This document shows, in pieces, positions 1 to 8,281 of a stretch of DNA of 64,000 bases (position 1 is the first letter of the stretch; every line of letters starts with the position of its first letter). A model generated the notes under the pieces. That model searched no databases, had not been told where the DNA came from, and saw only the letters and a program-made list of their open reading frames with translations. The stretch lies in contig JAMLHL010000005.1 of assembly GCA_023957125.1 (NCBI GenBank), positions 64,061 through 128,060 on the forward strand, written 5' to 3'. This stretch comes from Chitinophagaceae bacterium. GTDB taxonomy: Bacteria; Bacteroidota; Bacteroidia; Chitinophagales; Chitinophagaceae. A program made the translations under genes and the position numbers.

Positions 1-2754
1 ATCAAGAATGATGTAATCGAAGTTCATATCCGCCAGCAACCGTATATCACTGCGAAGTGTACCGTAGGTGGTGATAACAATATTGTAGCTCTCGAACCAT
101 TCTTTGCTTCTCGTTCTGTCTGCTCCGTGATGTGTGTGATGAGAAAGATCGGGCGTAAATTTCCGGATTTCGTTTTCCCAGTTAAACATCAGGGTGGTTG
201 GGCAAACCACCAATGCTTTCAGTGACCGATGTGTGTTGCGATAGAATTGGAGGAACGACAAAGCCTGTACCGTTTTTCCCAATCCCATATCGTCTGCCAG
301 GATGCCACCCCAACCCACTTCACTCAGGTAGTTAAGCCAGTGATATCCCGCCACCTGGTAAGGTCTTAAAACGTGCTCCAGGCTGGCAGGCGGATCAATT
401 TCTTTGATCCGGTTGAATCCTCTCAGCCGGTTGTATTTTTCCTCCAGTTCAATCAGTACCTCGGTCTCATCCCGTTCTTCATACAGTTCATCTATAACAC
501 TTAAATGGTATTTGGACAGTCGTAAAGCGTTATTCTTACCCTCTCCCACCCGAAACAGCAGCGAATATTTTTTTAGCCAGCCTTCCGGTAGTATGCCCAG
601 GGTGCCATCATTGAGCTGAACAAATTGTTGCTTATTGGCCAGGGCCCGTTTAATTTCTTCCACGCTTACCTGCTGTTCTCCAAAAACCACTTTCACCTTG
701 GCATCAAACCAGTCCACACCATTACTGATGCGGATCTCGGTGGAAGGCCGTGCGGTATTGAACCTGAAGTTTTTCAACACTTCAAATCCTGCGACCGGCA
801 CGTTCATTTCCTTCATGCTGTCAACAAACAGGAAGAACCAGTTGTTCTTCAATACGTCTGCTCCTTTTAAAGCCAGGGTGGCCGCGCCTTCGGGATGGAT
901 GAAATTGGAATGGAGGCTCTCTAATTTTTTCAGGAATTGCAATTCGGTCTGCCGGTTGCGGTGAACTTCCAATACCTTCCCGTTTATAGGGAGGGTAAGC
1001 GTTTCCCGGGCATTGTACCTGGTTTCAAATCCTTTGTAGGAAAATACGGGAACAAAAAGAAGATAGTCGCCTTTTTCCTGTAGCAACACTTTCATTTCCG
1101 GTTCAACGTCTTTAATTTTTTGCACCAGGTTTTCCGCAAACTGTACTTTGTATTCCCTTGTAAGCGGGATGAGATGTTTTTGGAGATAGTCGGGCCAATC
1201 CTCCATTTCAACAACCTGCGTTTTATTAAGTGCAAAACGATCGGCTTCCAGCACATCCTCCTGTTTGCTCCAGTTGTACAATGTGTCGGCATATTTGAAA
1301 AGCAGGTAGCTGTTCCATTCGTTTTCCTGCAAGGGCACTTCAGCGCCATTTACCTGCGCTTTACACGTTATTTCAATTTTACCATCGCCGGACTGCACAT
1401 GAAAAATTGGAGTGGCTGTTTCTTCAACCAGTTGTATAGGGCGGAGGTTGGCTGTGATAAAAGGTTTCCCATGCGGCAGGAAGTACACCAACGGATTGTG
1501 ACGGTGTTCGCTGAACAATTTCAGCAACTTGGGATACCAATACTCTATGATCAGCGCCTTGGTTTCTTCGGGAAGATCGTCTTCCTCCTGTTGAATGATA
1601 TTTTCCCAGATCCCGGCGAAGGGGGAATTGCGGTTAATATATTTGTTCACTTCCGTTTCTCCCAGTTTGCGAAGTTGCTGCAACAGATGCTTATCTTCCC
1701 CCGGGTAGGCCTCGGCGTTGACGAACCGGGTGAGATCCAGTTTTTCTATCTTTCCTGTAAAACCAGACCCGTCTTCATTGACTTCGCCGCTCACGGCGTC
1801 CATTTCAAAAGCCGGGAAAACGCCGCCGGTTTCATGAAACACAATCCCTATCCGGTTTACCGGCTCGTCTTTCCGGCCGGTTGAGGCGAGCTCTTCCTCT
1901 GTGGCGACCGGCGCCGGTTCGGGAACCGTTACCCGCTGCCGGGCTAAACCCACCGCTGCCGGTTCCACCCTTTTTATGGAAGGATCAAGCACCCGTAAAA
2001 AAGGCTTCCCGTCTTTGTAAGTAAATTCAAATTTACCGGTCAGGTCATCGTCAAGAGAGTAACCGTATATTTCAAGTAATTTATTTTTCTGTTTATCCCA
2101 ATTGCGAATGGAATCAAAATAGTAAGGACCGTAGGCATCCAGCAATTGCAGGAACAACATCACCTTATGGGTGCACAAAGGATGCCCCTGTTCATTACAA
2201 ATACAGGAGGTGTCAAAATTCCTCTCTTCGTTTTTTTGGATAACCAGGGGAAATTTCTCTCCTTTATACGCCAGGCTGGCTTCCACCCTTTCATCGGCGG
2301 CAGACAGAATATTCGCTTTCTTCACCCGTAAGATCGTTTCCGCTTCTGAAAAACTTTCCGGGGAAGACAGCAGCCTGATGCTTTTCAATTCGATATTCTT
2401 CATCTTAACTACCGTATGCCGCTGGTTATACCGGGTTTCTTTTTCTCCCAGCATGTTTTTATCCATCAGCTCCTGCAGTTGAAACAGGGCGGCGGCCTCG
2501 TGCCGGCAGATATCGCCTAAATTGTAAGGGCAGGTACAGCGAACCGATAGGCTGCGGGGATCTTTATATTTCTGTACGTTTACTCTATAGTAAGTAGAAT
2601 AACTGTCATCCCTTACCCTGAAGGTTACCGAGTTAAGTAGTTCATCATGGTCTGTTAGCTCAACATAGCCAATAGAATGAATTTTTTTACCCCGCCGGAT
2701 CACTTCGTCTGTACCGTTGTTATAAACAAACTTTATTAAATGTGGTAAAGCCAT
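1..2754 (-). CDS. SNF2-family DEAD/DEAH helicase with two SWIM zinc fingers (partial, C-terminus outside window)
   Basis: The frame is open from an ATG at 2754 to base 1, giving 918 visible residues. Two motifs of identical spacing, CxC-x7-CxH, lie near residues 73-85 (CTCPYNLGDICRH) and about 185-197 (CICNEQGHPLCTH); these are SWIM-type zinc fingers. A long middle region follows, then the Snf2 ATPase core: the Walker A stretch ILADDMGLGKT near residue 820 and the start of motif II (DYIILD) at the window edge. SWIM-SNF2 proteins of bacteria are ATP-driven DNA translocases of uncertain role, perhaps in transcription or repair. The remaining helicase lobes lie beyond base 1. The upstream gene is comB on the same strand, 124 bp away. 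Confidence 0.9.
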   Translation of the reverse strand, partial: MALPHLIKFVYNNGTDEVIRRGKKIHSIGYVELTDHDELLNSVTFRVRDDSYSTYYRVNVQKYKDPRSLSVRCTCPYNLGDICRHEAAALFQLQELMDKNMLGEKETRYNQRHTVVKMKNIELKSIRLLSSPESFSEAETILRVKKANILSAADERVEASLAYKGEKFPLVIQKNEERNFDTSCICNEQGHPLCTHKVMLFLQLLDAYGPYYFDSIRNWDKQKNKLLEIYGYSLDDDLTGKFEFTYKDGKPFLRVLDPSIKRVEPAAVGLARQRVTVPEPAPVATEEELASTGRKDEPVNRIGIVFHETGGVFPAFEMDAVSGEVNEDGSGFTGKIEKLDLTRFVNAEAYPGEDKHLLQQLRKLGETEVNKYINRNSPFAGIWENIIQQEEDDLPEETKALIIEYWYPKLLKLFSEHRHNPLVYFLPHGKPFITANLRPIQLVEETATPIFHVQSGDGKIEITCKAQVNGAEVPLQENEWNSYLLFKYADTLYNWSKQEDVLEADRFALNKTQVVEMEDWPDYLQKHLIPLTREYKVQFAENLVQKIKDVEPEMKVLLQEKGDYLLFVPVFSYKGFETRYNARETLTLPINGKVLEVHRNRQTELQFLKKLESLHSNFIHPEGAATLALKGADVLKNNWFFLFVDSMKEMNVPVAGFEVLKNFRFNTARPSTEIRISNGVDWFDAKVKVVFGEQQVSVEEIKRALANKQQFVQLNDGTLGILPEGWLKKYSLLFRVGEGKNNALRLSKYHLSVIDELYEERDETEVLIELEEKYNRLRGFNRIKEIDPPASLEHVLRPYQVAGYHWLNYLSEVGWGGILADDMGLGKTVQALSFLQFYRNTHRSLKALVVCPTTLMFNWENEIRKFTPDLSHHTHHGADRTRSKEWFESYNIVITTYGTLRSDIRLLADMNFDYIILD

Positions 2755-2878
2755 GCCTGTAAAAAAATCAGTAAAGCAAGCCTTTGTTCAAAAAAGACTA
2801 ATTGGCAAAATTACGGAAAAAAGCTCAGGCAGAAAAGGACAACCCCTCTTTAGTCGGGGCTTGTTTGGAGATTGCCGG

Positions 2879-3616
2879 CTATAGTGTAGCGGCTACCAGT
2901 TTCCCTTCCTTATAAATTGGCAGCACGTTTGCGATATCCGGCGTAAAACAGTAACGGATATCTTTTTCCAGCCCGTAAGCGCTCAGGCGTTCAAAATGAG
3001 AGGCTTTTTTGTTCCTTATAAAATCATAGAAGCCTGGCCGCGCTTCCGTATATAGAGAATGCGCGATAGAGGACGAATCACAATTAATACGGAAATGTTC
3101 CTTCACGCGATCTATGATGGCTCCGGCCAGCAGGGTATCTTCCATATTTATCCTGTTTTTCCATGCTGCACAGGCCAATAATACATTTTGATTTTGTTCA
3201 AGGAGATATGAGGCAACAACAGACAGATTGAGAAAAGAAGCCGTGATCAGGGTTTGTGCGCCTTTTTCAAGCGCGGTATATAATAGCCGGGTACCGTTGG
3301 TGGTGGTTAGCACCAGCACTTTGTCTTCCACGAAAGAGCGTGGGTATTCCAGGGGAGAATTACCGTGCTGCAGACCCTCGGCTATTTTTCCATCGCGCTC
3401 TCCGGCTGTAATGGCGTCCAGCAAATTGCCCAGCTCAATACACCGGGCAACATTATCCACCGGTATTACGTGTTTTGCGCCATTGAATAACGCTGCGGCA
3501 ATAGTAGATGTGGCCCTCAAAACGTCTATGATCACCACGATCGTTTTATTCAGATCGTAAAGGGGCAGTACTGAAGGGGTGAGTGCGGTATATAATTCAG
3601 GTTGATCGCTTTTCAT
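2879..3616 (-). CDS. comB: ComB-like 2-phosphosulfolactate phosphatase
   Basis: A 245-residue protein. Family hallmarks seen are VVIIDVLRATSTIAAAL with Asp31, the GERDGKIAEGLQHGNSP segment and TTTNGTRLL. In archaeal coenzyme M synthesis ComB removes phosphate from 2-phosphosulfolactate to give sulfolactate, using Mg2+. Bacteria without coenzyme M may use it for other sulfonates, which is inference here. The frame extends upstream to an ATG at 3703, but the ATG at 3616 has AGGA about 9 bases before it, starts closer to the conserved domain and avoids overlap with the SRPBCC gene. It probably belongs to an operon with the upstream SRPBCC and gcvT genes. Confidence 0.8.
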   Translation of the reverse strand: MKSDQPELYTALTPSVLPLYDLNKTIVVIIDVLRATSTIAAALFNGAKHVIPVDNVARCIELGNLLDAITAGERDGKIAEGLQHGNSPLEYPRSFVEDKVLVLTTTNGTRLLYTALEKGAQTLITASFLNLSVVASYLLEQNQNVLLACAAWKNRINMEDTLLAGAIIDRVKEHFRINCDSSSIAHSLYTEARPGFYDFIRNKKASHFERLSAYGLEKDIRYCFTPDIANVLPIYKEGKLVAATL

Positions 3617-3681
3617 ATCGTTCCTGCTTTCCGTTAGGGAAATCTGCAAATATCCGGAAATAACAATAGCAACACAAGGGG

Positions 3682-4155
3682 TCAGCCCATGACTGCCCGC
3701 CACTTCTCCGTTTCCGCATACAGCTTGATCAGGGCGTTGCGTTGGTTTAATATGTTTTCAAAGTATTTTTTCAGATACCATTTTCCCAGCATACCCCCTA
3801 TGGCGTCTTTAGGTTCCCCTATTTCCAGCATATCAATCACCAGGGTTCCGTTTTCCACGGGCTTAAAATGGTGTTCGAAAGTAAAACTTCCGAGATCGCC
3901 ATTTACCAGCTCTTCCACAAATTTTTCAGGGATACTCATTTCCGTTATTTTGGTGGTGATCATCCTTGTTTTGCGCAGATGCCTGGCAGAAAGCGTAATG
4001 GTATCCCCGGTGTTGACCAGTATGCCGGACGCGCTTGCTGAAAGCGTTTCACGGCGTCCCTCCAGCGCCTTCCTGAAAACGGTTGTGTTCCTGCACAGGT
4101 CAAATACCCGTTCAACAGGCGCTTTGATAAAAGTGGTGAGATGAATGGAAGCCAT
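3682..4155 (-). CDS. SRPBCC (START-like) family protein
   Basis: A 157-residue protein beginning with the typical START-like strand and helix (TTFIKAPVERVFDLCRN), followed by alternating strands, including FTFEHHFKPVENGTLV, and a long C-terminal helix near residues 122-150. This fold forms a hydrophobic pocket for lipids, hormones or polyketides; members are often annotated as cyclase/dehydrase. Nothing in the sequence identifies the ligand. The gene starts 6 bp after gcvT ends, so the two are very probably co-transcribed. No signal peptide, so cytoplasmic. Confidence 0.75.
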   Translation of the reverse strand: MASIHLTTFIKAPVERVFDLCRNTTVFRKALEGRRETLSASASGILVNTGDTITLSARHLRKTRMITTKITEMSIPEKFVEELVNGDLGSFTFEHHFKPVENGTLVIDMLEIGEPKDAIGGMLGKWYLKKYFENILNQRNALIKLYAETEKWRAVMG

Positions 4156-4161
4156 AGGATC

Positions 4162-5265
4162 TTAAAGATTTGATGATTGTTGTACAAAAGGTAATTTCGA
4201 TACTTTGGCTTTCAGGAGCTTGTCTCTTACTTCAATAAATACTTCGCTGTCTATTCCTGAAAATCCGGTGGATACATAGCCCAGCCCAATCGCTCGTCCC
4301 AGCGTGGGGGATTGGGTGCCGGAGGTCACCCGCCCGATCAGGTTGCCTTCCGCATCTTTAATACGGTAATTATGCCGGGGGATGCCCTTGTCTATCATTT
4401 CAAAGCCTACCAGTTTTTTATCAACGCCGGCGGCCTTTTGCTTTTGAAGATATTCCGATGCGGTAAAGGTTTTGGTGAATTTGGTGATCCAGCCCAAGCC
4501 CGCCTCCAGGGGTGTTGTAAAGTCATCAATATCATTGCCGTACAAACAGTAGCCCATTTCCAGGCGCAGCGTATCCCTGGCGCCGAGCCCGATCGGTTTG
4601 AGACCCGAGGGGGCGCCGGCTTCAAAAATCGCATTCCATATTATATCCGCATCCCGGCCCTTGTTTTCGAAATAAATTTCTATTCCTCCCGCGCCGGTAT
4701 AACCGGTAGCGCTGATCAGCACATTGTCCACCCCGGCAAACCTGCCTTTCACAAAATTGTAATACTTGAGATTTAAAATATCCAGGTCTGTGAGCGGTTG
4801 CAAAATTTTGGTTGCATGGGGACCCTGCACGGCCAAAAGACAGGTAAGGTCGGAAATGTTTTGCATTGCCGCATTTTCAGTATTGTGTTCACTGATCCAA
4901 TCCCAGTCTTTGTCAATATTAGAAGCGTTTACCACCAGCATGTATTCCCGGTGAGGCGCCATACAATATACCAGCAGGTCGTCAACGATCCCACCGTTTT
5001 CGTTGGTTAAACAACTGTATTGTATTTTCCCGGCGGTAAGCTTAGACGCGTCATTGGTAGTAACCTGCTGGATGAGGTCCAAAGCGCCTTCGCCCGTTAA
5101 CAGGAACTCGCCCATATGGCTCACATCAAAAACGCCGGCATTGTTCCGTACGGTGGCATGCTCGTCATTAATTCCGGAATAACTGATCGGCATGTTAAAA
5201 CCGGCGAATTCGGCCATCCTGGCGCCGGCGGCGGTATGCTTTGCGGTGAACGGGGTTTGCTTCAT
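4162..5265 (-). CDS. gcvT: Aminomethyltransferase, glycine cleavage system T protein
   Basis: A 367-residue protein of usual family length. It transfers the methylene group from aminomethyl-lipoyl H protein to tetrahydrofolate and releases ammonia. Visible features are the N-terminal FDVSHMGEF motif, the folate-binding region with [12 protein letters not shown], and the C-terminal barrel with [18 protein letters not shown]. The genes for H protein and glycine dehydrogenase are not in this window, so the system is scattered in this genome. It starts at an ATG at 5265 about 120 bp from the carbonic anhydrase gene and is followed by the SRPBCC gene. Confidence 0.96.
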   Translation of the reverse strand: MKQTPFTAKHTAAGARMAEFAGFNMPISYSGINDEHATVRNNAGVFDVSHMGEFLLTGEGALDLIQQVTTNDASKLTAGKIQYSCLTNENGGIVDDLLVYCMAPHREYMLVVNASNIDKDWDWISEHNTENAAMQNISDLTCLLAVQGPHATKILQPLTDLDILNLKYYNFVKGRFAGVDNVLISATGYTGAGGIEIYFENKGRDADIIWNAIFEAGAPSGLKPIGLGARDTLRLEMGYCLYGNDIDDFTTPLEAGLGWITKFTKTFTASEYLQKQKAAGVDKKLVGFEMIDKGIPRHNYRIKDAEGNLIGRVTSGTQSPTLGRAIGLGYVSTGFSGIDSEVFIEVRDKLLKAKVSKLPFVQQSSNL

Positions 5266-5386
5266 TAAAAATTAAATATTTAATAGCGGGATATAAAAAT
5301 CGGTTTTGCAATAAATTACTTAAGATCTGTTGCCGGGTTGAAAATAAAATGGTTTTGCAGCCCTCAGAATTTTTCTCATTTCCGGA

Positions 5387-5926
5387 TCAATGTTTTTCCT
5401 CATTATTCTCATTGCCCTGGTACCAACTGCTGTACAAAATATAATTGTCTGCAATACGGTTGATCTCTCCACTGATCAGCTCTTTGGGTACGTCTTTTAT
5501 TTTTTTGGCAGGTACGCCGGCATAAATAGAACCGGCTTCGATCTTTACTCCCTCAAGCACTACGGCACCTGCGGCAATAATAGAATAACTGCCTATTTCG
5601 ACGTTGTCCATTACTACGGCGCCCATGCCAATGAGGGCATTATCGTGTATCAGGCATCCGTGTACGATTGCGCCATGACCAATTGTAACATTATCGCCGA
5701 TAATCGTTTTTGTTCTCTGATAGGTGCAATGAACGATAGCGCCGTCCTGTATATTAACCTTATTTCCGATCCGGATGGAATTGACATCGCCCCTCAAAAC
5801 GGCATTGAACCAAACGCTGCAATTGTCGCCCATCACCACGTCTCCGGTAACCGTGGCGTTGGGGGCTATAAAACAATTTTGCCCGAAGGATGGGGATATC
5901 CCTTTTACTGCTATAATATACGGCAT
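5387..5926 (-). CDS. Gamma-class carbonic anhydrase family protein
   Basis: A 179-residue left-handed beta-helix protein made of hexapeptide repeats ([IV]-G-x4) from about residue 15 to 150. The three zinc-ligand histidines of gamma-carbonic anhydrases are present: the His of AIVHCTYQ and the two of TIGHGAIVHGC. The protein would be a cytoplasmic trimer interconverting CO2 and bicarbonate; the YrdA/PaaY group has the same fold and ligands, often with weak activity. The gene lies between the PfkB kinase and gcvT, all on the minus strand. Confidence 0.9.
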   Translation of the reverse strand: MPYIIAVKGISPSFGQNCFIAPNATVTGDVVMGDNCSVWFNAVLRGDVNSIRIGNKVNIQDGAIVHCTYQRTKTIIGDNVTIGHGAIVHGCLIHDNALIGMGAVVMDNVEIGSYSIIAAGAVVLEGVKIEAGSIYAGVPAKKIKDVPKELISGEINRIADNYILYSSWYQGNENNEEKH

Positions 5927-5966
5927 GGCTATAAATTTTTGTTTTTACGGATAGCAGGTATATGGT

Positions 5967-6890
5967 TTATACCAAAGCAATATCAAAATTTACCAGTTCA
6001 ATGAACTGCCGGATCCTCTTGTCAATGTCCTGCCGGGTCAGCTCCCTCAGCCGGGTTGTTCCAAATTTTTCCACGCAAAAAGAGGCGATTGCGGACCCGA
6101 TAATGATCGCTGATTTCAAACCATCAAAAGAAAAATCTTTGGTGCTGTCCAGATAGCCAACAAAGCCTCCGGCAAAAGAGTCTCCTGCTCCGGTTGGATC
6201 AAACACCTCGTCTATCGGCAGCGCGGGGGCAAAAAACACATGGTCTTCCTGGAAAAGAAGGGCGCCGTGTTCTCCCTTTTTGATAATCAAACGCTTGGGT
6301 CCCATTTTCATAATTTCTCTGGCGGCCCGTACCAAAGAATATTGCCCGCTTAATTGCCGTGCTTCGCTGTCGTTTACGAGCAGGATATCCACTTTTTTCA
6401 GCACTTTCTCCAGGTCGGGCATGGCGGTTTCCATCCAGAAATTCATGGTATCAAGTACGATCAGTTTAGGGCGCTCCGTTAATTGCTCCACCACACTGAG
6501 TTGTACTGCCGGAGCAAGATTTCCCAGCATCAGGATGTCTGCGCCCTGGTAACTGGGGGGAACCACCGGCACAAAATCGCCCAATGCGTTTAATTGCGTT
6601 TCCAGGGTATCCCGGGTATTCATGTCCAGGTGATACCTCCCATGCCAGAAAAAGGATTTTTTTTCCTTATTAACCTGTACTCCTTCCAGCAACACGCCTC
6701 TCGCTTCCAGCACCGACAGCTCTTCGGGAGGGAAATCCGCGCCTACAACGGATATCTGCTGAATGGGCCGGGTGAAGTTAGAGGCGCTCCAGGCAATATA
6801 AGTGGCTGCCCCACCAACAATTTTATCGGTTTTTCCAAAAGGAGTTTCAATTTTATCAAAAGCCATAGATCCCAAAACGATCACAGACAT
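5967..6890 (-). CDS. PfkB-family sugar/nucleoside kinase
   Basis: A 307-residue ribokinase-type kinase. The N-terminal GGAATYIAWSASNF carries the substrate-binding Gly-Gly, and the C-terminal DPTGAGDSFAGGFVGYL is PfkB signature 2 with the catalytic Asp and anion hole. The sequence does not fix the substrate; related Bacteroidota proteins are annotated simply as sugar kinases. It starts at ATG 6890, 160 bp from the repeat array at 7050, so the promoter lies in that gap. The carbonic anhydrase gene follows 40 bp downstream. Confidence 0.88.
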   Translation of the reverse strand: MSVIVLGSMAFDKIETPFGKTDKIVGGAATYIAWSASNFTRPIQQISVVGADFPPEELSVLEARGVLLEGVQVNKEKKSFFWHGRYHLDMNTRDTLETQLNALGDFVPVVPPSYQGADILMLGNLAPAVQLSVVEQLTERPKLIVLDTMNFWMETAMPDLEKVLKKVDILLVNDSEARQLSGQYSLVRAAREIMKMGPKRLIIKKGEHGALLFQEDHVFFAPALPIDEVFDPTGAGDSFAGGFVGYLDSTKDFSFDGLKSAIIIGSAIASFCVEKFGTTRLRELTRQDIDKRIRQFIELVNFDIALV

Positions 6891-7049
6891 GCATCTTCCG
6901 GTTTAATTGAGTGACTAATTGTTCCGTTTCTAAACCTTACAAAACTAAGTGAAAAATTTAAGCCCGCATTGTTTGTACCTGCATTTCAATTTTTAATAAA
7001 TTGAGTGTCCTAAATGACCGGATTTATAGAAATCGGGGTTACGGTTGAT

Positions 7050-7292
7050 GGAACGCGGGTGACACGGATGGTCTCCACCGCGGATAGGTCGCTGATCTTA
7101 TCTGTGGGTATCAGCGTTACAAAGTATCGGCGTCATCAGTGTGCCAATTGGAGGAACGCGGATGACACGGATGGTCTCCAACGCGGATAGGTCGCTGATC
7201 TTATCTGCGAGTATCAGCGTTACAGGGTATCGGCGTCATCAGCGTGCCAATTGGAGGAACGCGGATGACACGGATGGTTTCCAACGCGGATT
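7050..7292 (+). repeat. ~103-bp tandem repeat array, left of the GxxExxY gene (2 full units and a partial third)
   Basis: Units start with GGAACGCGG at 7050, 7153 and 7256, exactly 103 bp apart. Each carries CGCGGAT twice, a hairpin CGCTGAT-13 nt-ATCAGCG, and a second ATCAGCG near the end (GGCGTCATCAGCGTGCC). The third unit stops after about 37 bp, just before the GxxExxY gene. Units differ by only a few bases and have no unique spacer, so this is not a CRISPR. Related units are at 7726-7950 and, inverted, at 60646-61346. Confidence 0.93.
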
Positions 7293-7316
7293 AATGTGCC
7301 AACAAAACGCCAACAT

Positions 7317-7706
7317 ATGGAATTACTACACCAGTATTTAACCGAAAAAATCATCAAAGCATTTTATGACGTTTACAACGAATTAGGCTTTGGTTTCCTG
7401 GAAAAAGTGTATCAAAATTCGCTATATTTAGAATTGAGGTCAAGAGGGTTTGAAGTGGGAGCGCAGAAGCGGATCATGGTTCATTACAAAGGTCATGAGG
7501 TGGGTGAATATTACGCGGATCTGATCGTTAATGACGTGGTGATCCTGGAATTGAAAGCAACGGAGTATATTGTTCCGGAATTTGAGTTTCAATTGATCAA
7601 CTATTTAAAAGCAACGTCTATTGAAGTAGGGTTACTTTTAAATTTCGGGAAGAAGCCTGAGTTCAGACGAAAAGTATTTGATAACGATAGAAAGAAATTG
7701 AAATAA
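7317..7706 (+). CDS. GxxExxY protein, PD-(D/E)XK nuclease-like
   Basis: A 129-residue protein. The family-defining GFLEKVY occupies residues 26-32, and a strand-turn-strand DLIVNDVVILELK supplies Asp68 and Glu78-x-Lys80, matching the catalytic pattern of PD-(D/E)XK nucleases. I start it at ATG 7317; a GTG at 7296 would add seven residues of repeat-edge sequence. The family is widespread but has no settled function to my knowledge. The gene is embedded in a tandem array: repeat units run up to 25 bp before the start and resume 20 bp after the stop, in the same orientation. This suggests the protein acts on, or travels with, the repeats (inference). Confidence 0.9.
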   Translation: MELLHQYLTEKIIKAFYDVYNELGFGFLEKVYQNSLYLELRSRGFEVGAQKRIMVHYKGHEVGEYYADLIVNDVVILELKATEYIVPEFEFQLINYLKATSIEVGLLLNFGKKPEFRRKVFDNDRKKLK

Positions 7707-7725
7707 AGCCCTGATTGCTACGGAT

Positions 7726-7950
7726 GGAACGCGGACGACACGGATGGTCTCCAACGCGGATGGTCACTGATCTTATCTGTGGGTATCAGCGTTACAAAGT
7801 ATCGGCGTCATCAGCGTGCCGATTGATGGAACGCGGATGACACGGATGGTCTCCAACGCAGATAGGTCGCTGATCTTATCTGTGGGTATCAGCATTACAG
7901 GGTATCGGCGTCATCAGCGTGCCGATTGGCGGAATGCAGGTGGTCGCAGC
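7726..7950 (+). repeat. ~103-bp tandem repeat array, right of the GxxExxY gene
   Basis: Units start at 7726 and 7828, with a decayed third at 7931 (GGAATGCAGG). Same phase and orientation as the 7050 array. The hairpin arms carry single mismatches here (CACTGAT in the first unit, ATCAGCA in the second), so these copies look slightly more decayed. The array ends about 65 bp before the DUF4834 gene. Confidence 0.9.
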
Positions 7951-8016
7951 AGCAGGTTATGCTTTAACATTTAGCCGTAGGCGGGCAACCGGAAATATCT
8001 TAATTTCGTTATCTGA

Positions 8017-8247
8017 ATGAGATATATTTTTTACATACTGATCGGCTATCTGCTCTATCGCTTTCTCACCAATTTTGTGTTCCCGGTGTATAAAACGGGG
8101 AAACAAATTAAGAAACAGTTTGACGAAATGCAGCAGCAGATGCAGGACAATATGCGGCAATCCAATGCCGGCGCCCCTCCCCCCCAGCAAAAACCGTCTA
8201 AAGACAAAACAGTAGGTGAGTATATTGATTTTGAAGAAATAACCTAA
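8017..8247 (+). CDS. DUF4834 family membrane protein
   Basis: A 76-residue protein with one N-terminal membrane helix (residues 3-22), a basic and amphipathic stretch rich in Gln/Met (about 30-50), a proline-rich linker and the conserved acidic tail VGEYIDFEEI. This architecture matches the small Bacteroidota DUF4834 family of unknown function. It sits 34 bp upstream of gnd, between the repeat array and the pentose phosphate genes. A promoter-like TAAATTTGT at 8245-8253, just after its stop, suggests gnd has its own promoter. Confidence 0.8.
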   Translation: MRYIFYILIGYLLYRFLTNFVFPVYKTGKQIKKQFDEMQQQMQDNMRQSNAGAPPPQQKPSKDKTVGEYIDFEEIT

Positions 8248-8281
8248 ATTTGTCGTCCTTTTTCACTTTATAATAAACATA

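Noticed and set aside
2843..2859. Hairpin CCCC...GGGG after comB as a terminator
   Set aside because: Only a 4-bp stem and a broken T-run on the minus strand.
3617..3703. Longer start for comB at 3703
   Set aside because: It would overlap the SRPBCC gene and the extra residues show no family similarity.
7141..7341. 66-codon plus-strand frame through the 7-kb repeats
   Set aside because: Its sequence merely repeats the unit and it runs out of frame into the GxxExxY gene.
7050..7950. CRISPR array
   Set aside because: Units are nearly identical along their full 103 bp with no unique spacers, and no cas gene is present.
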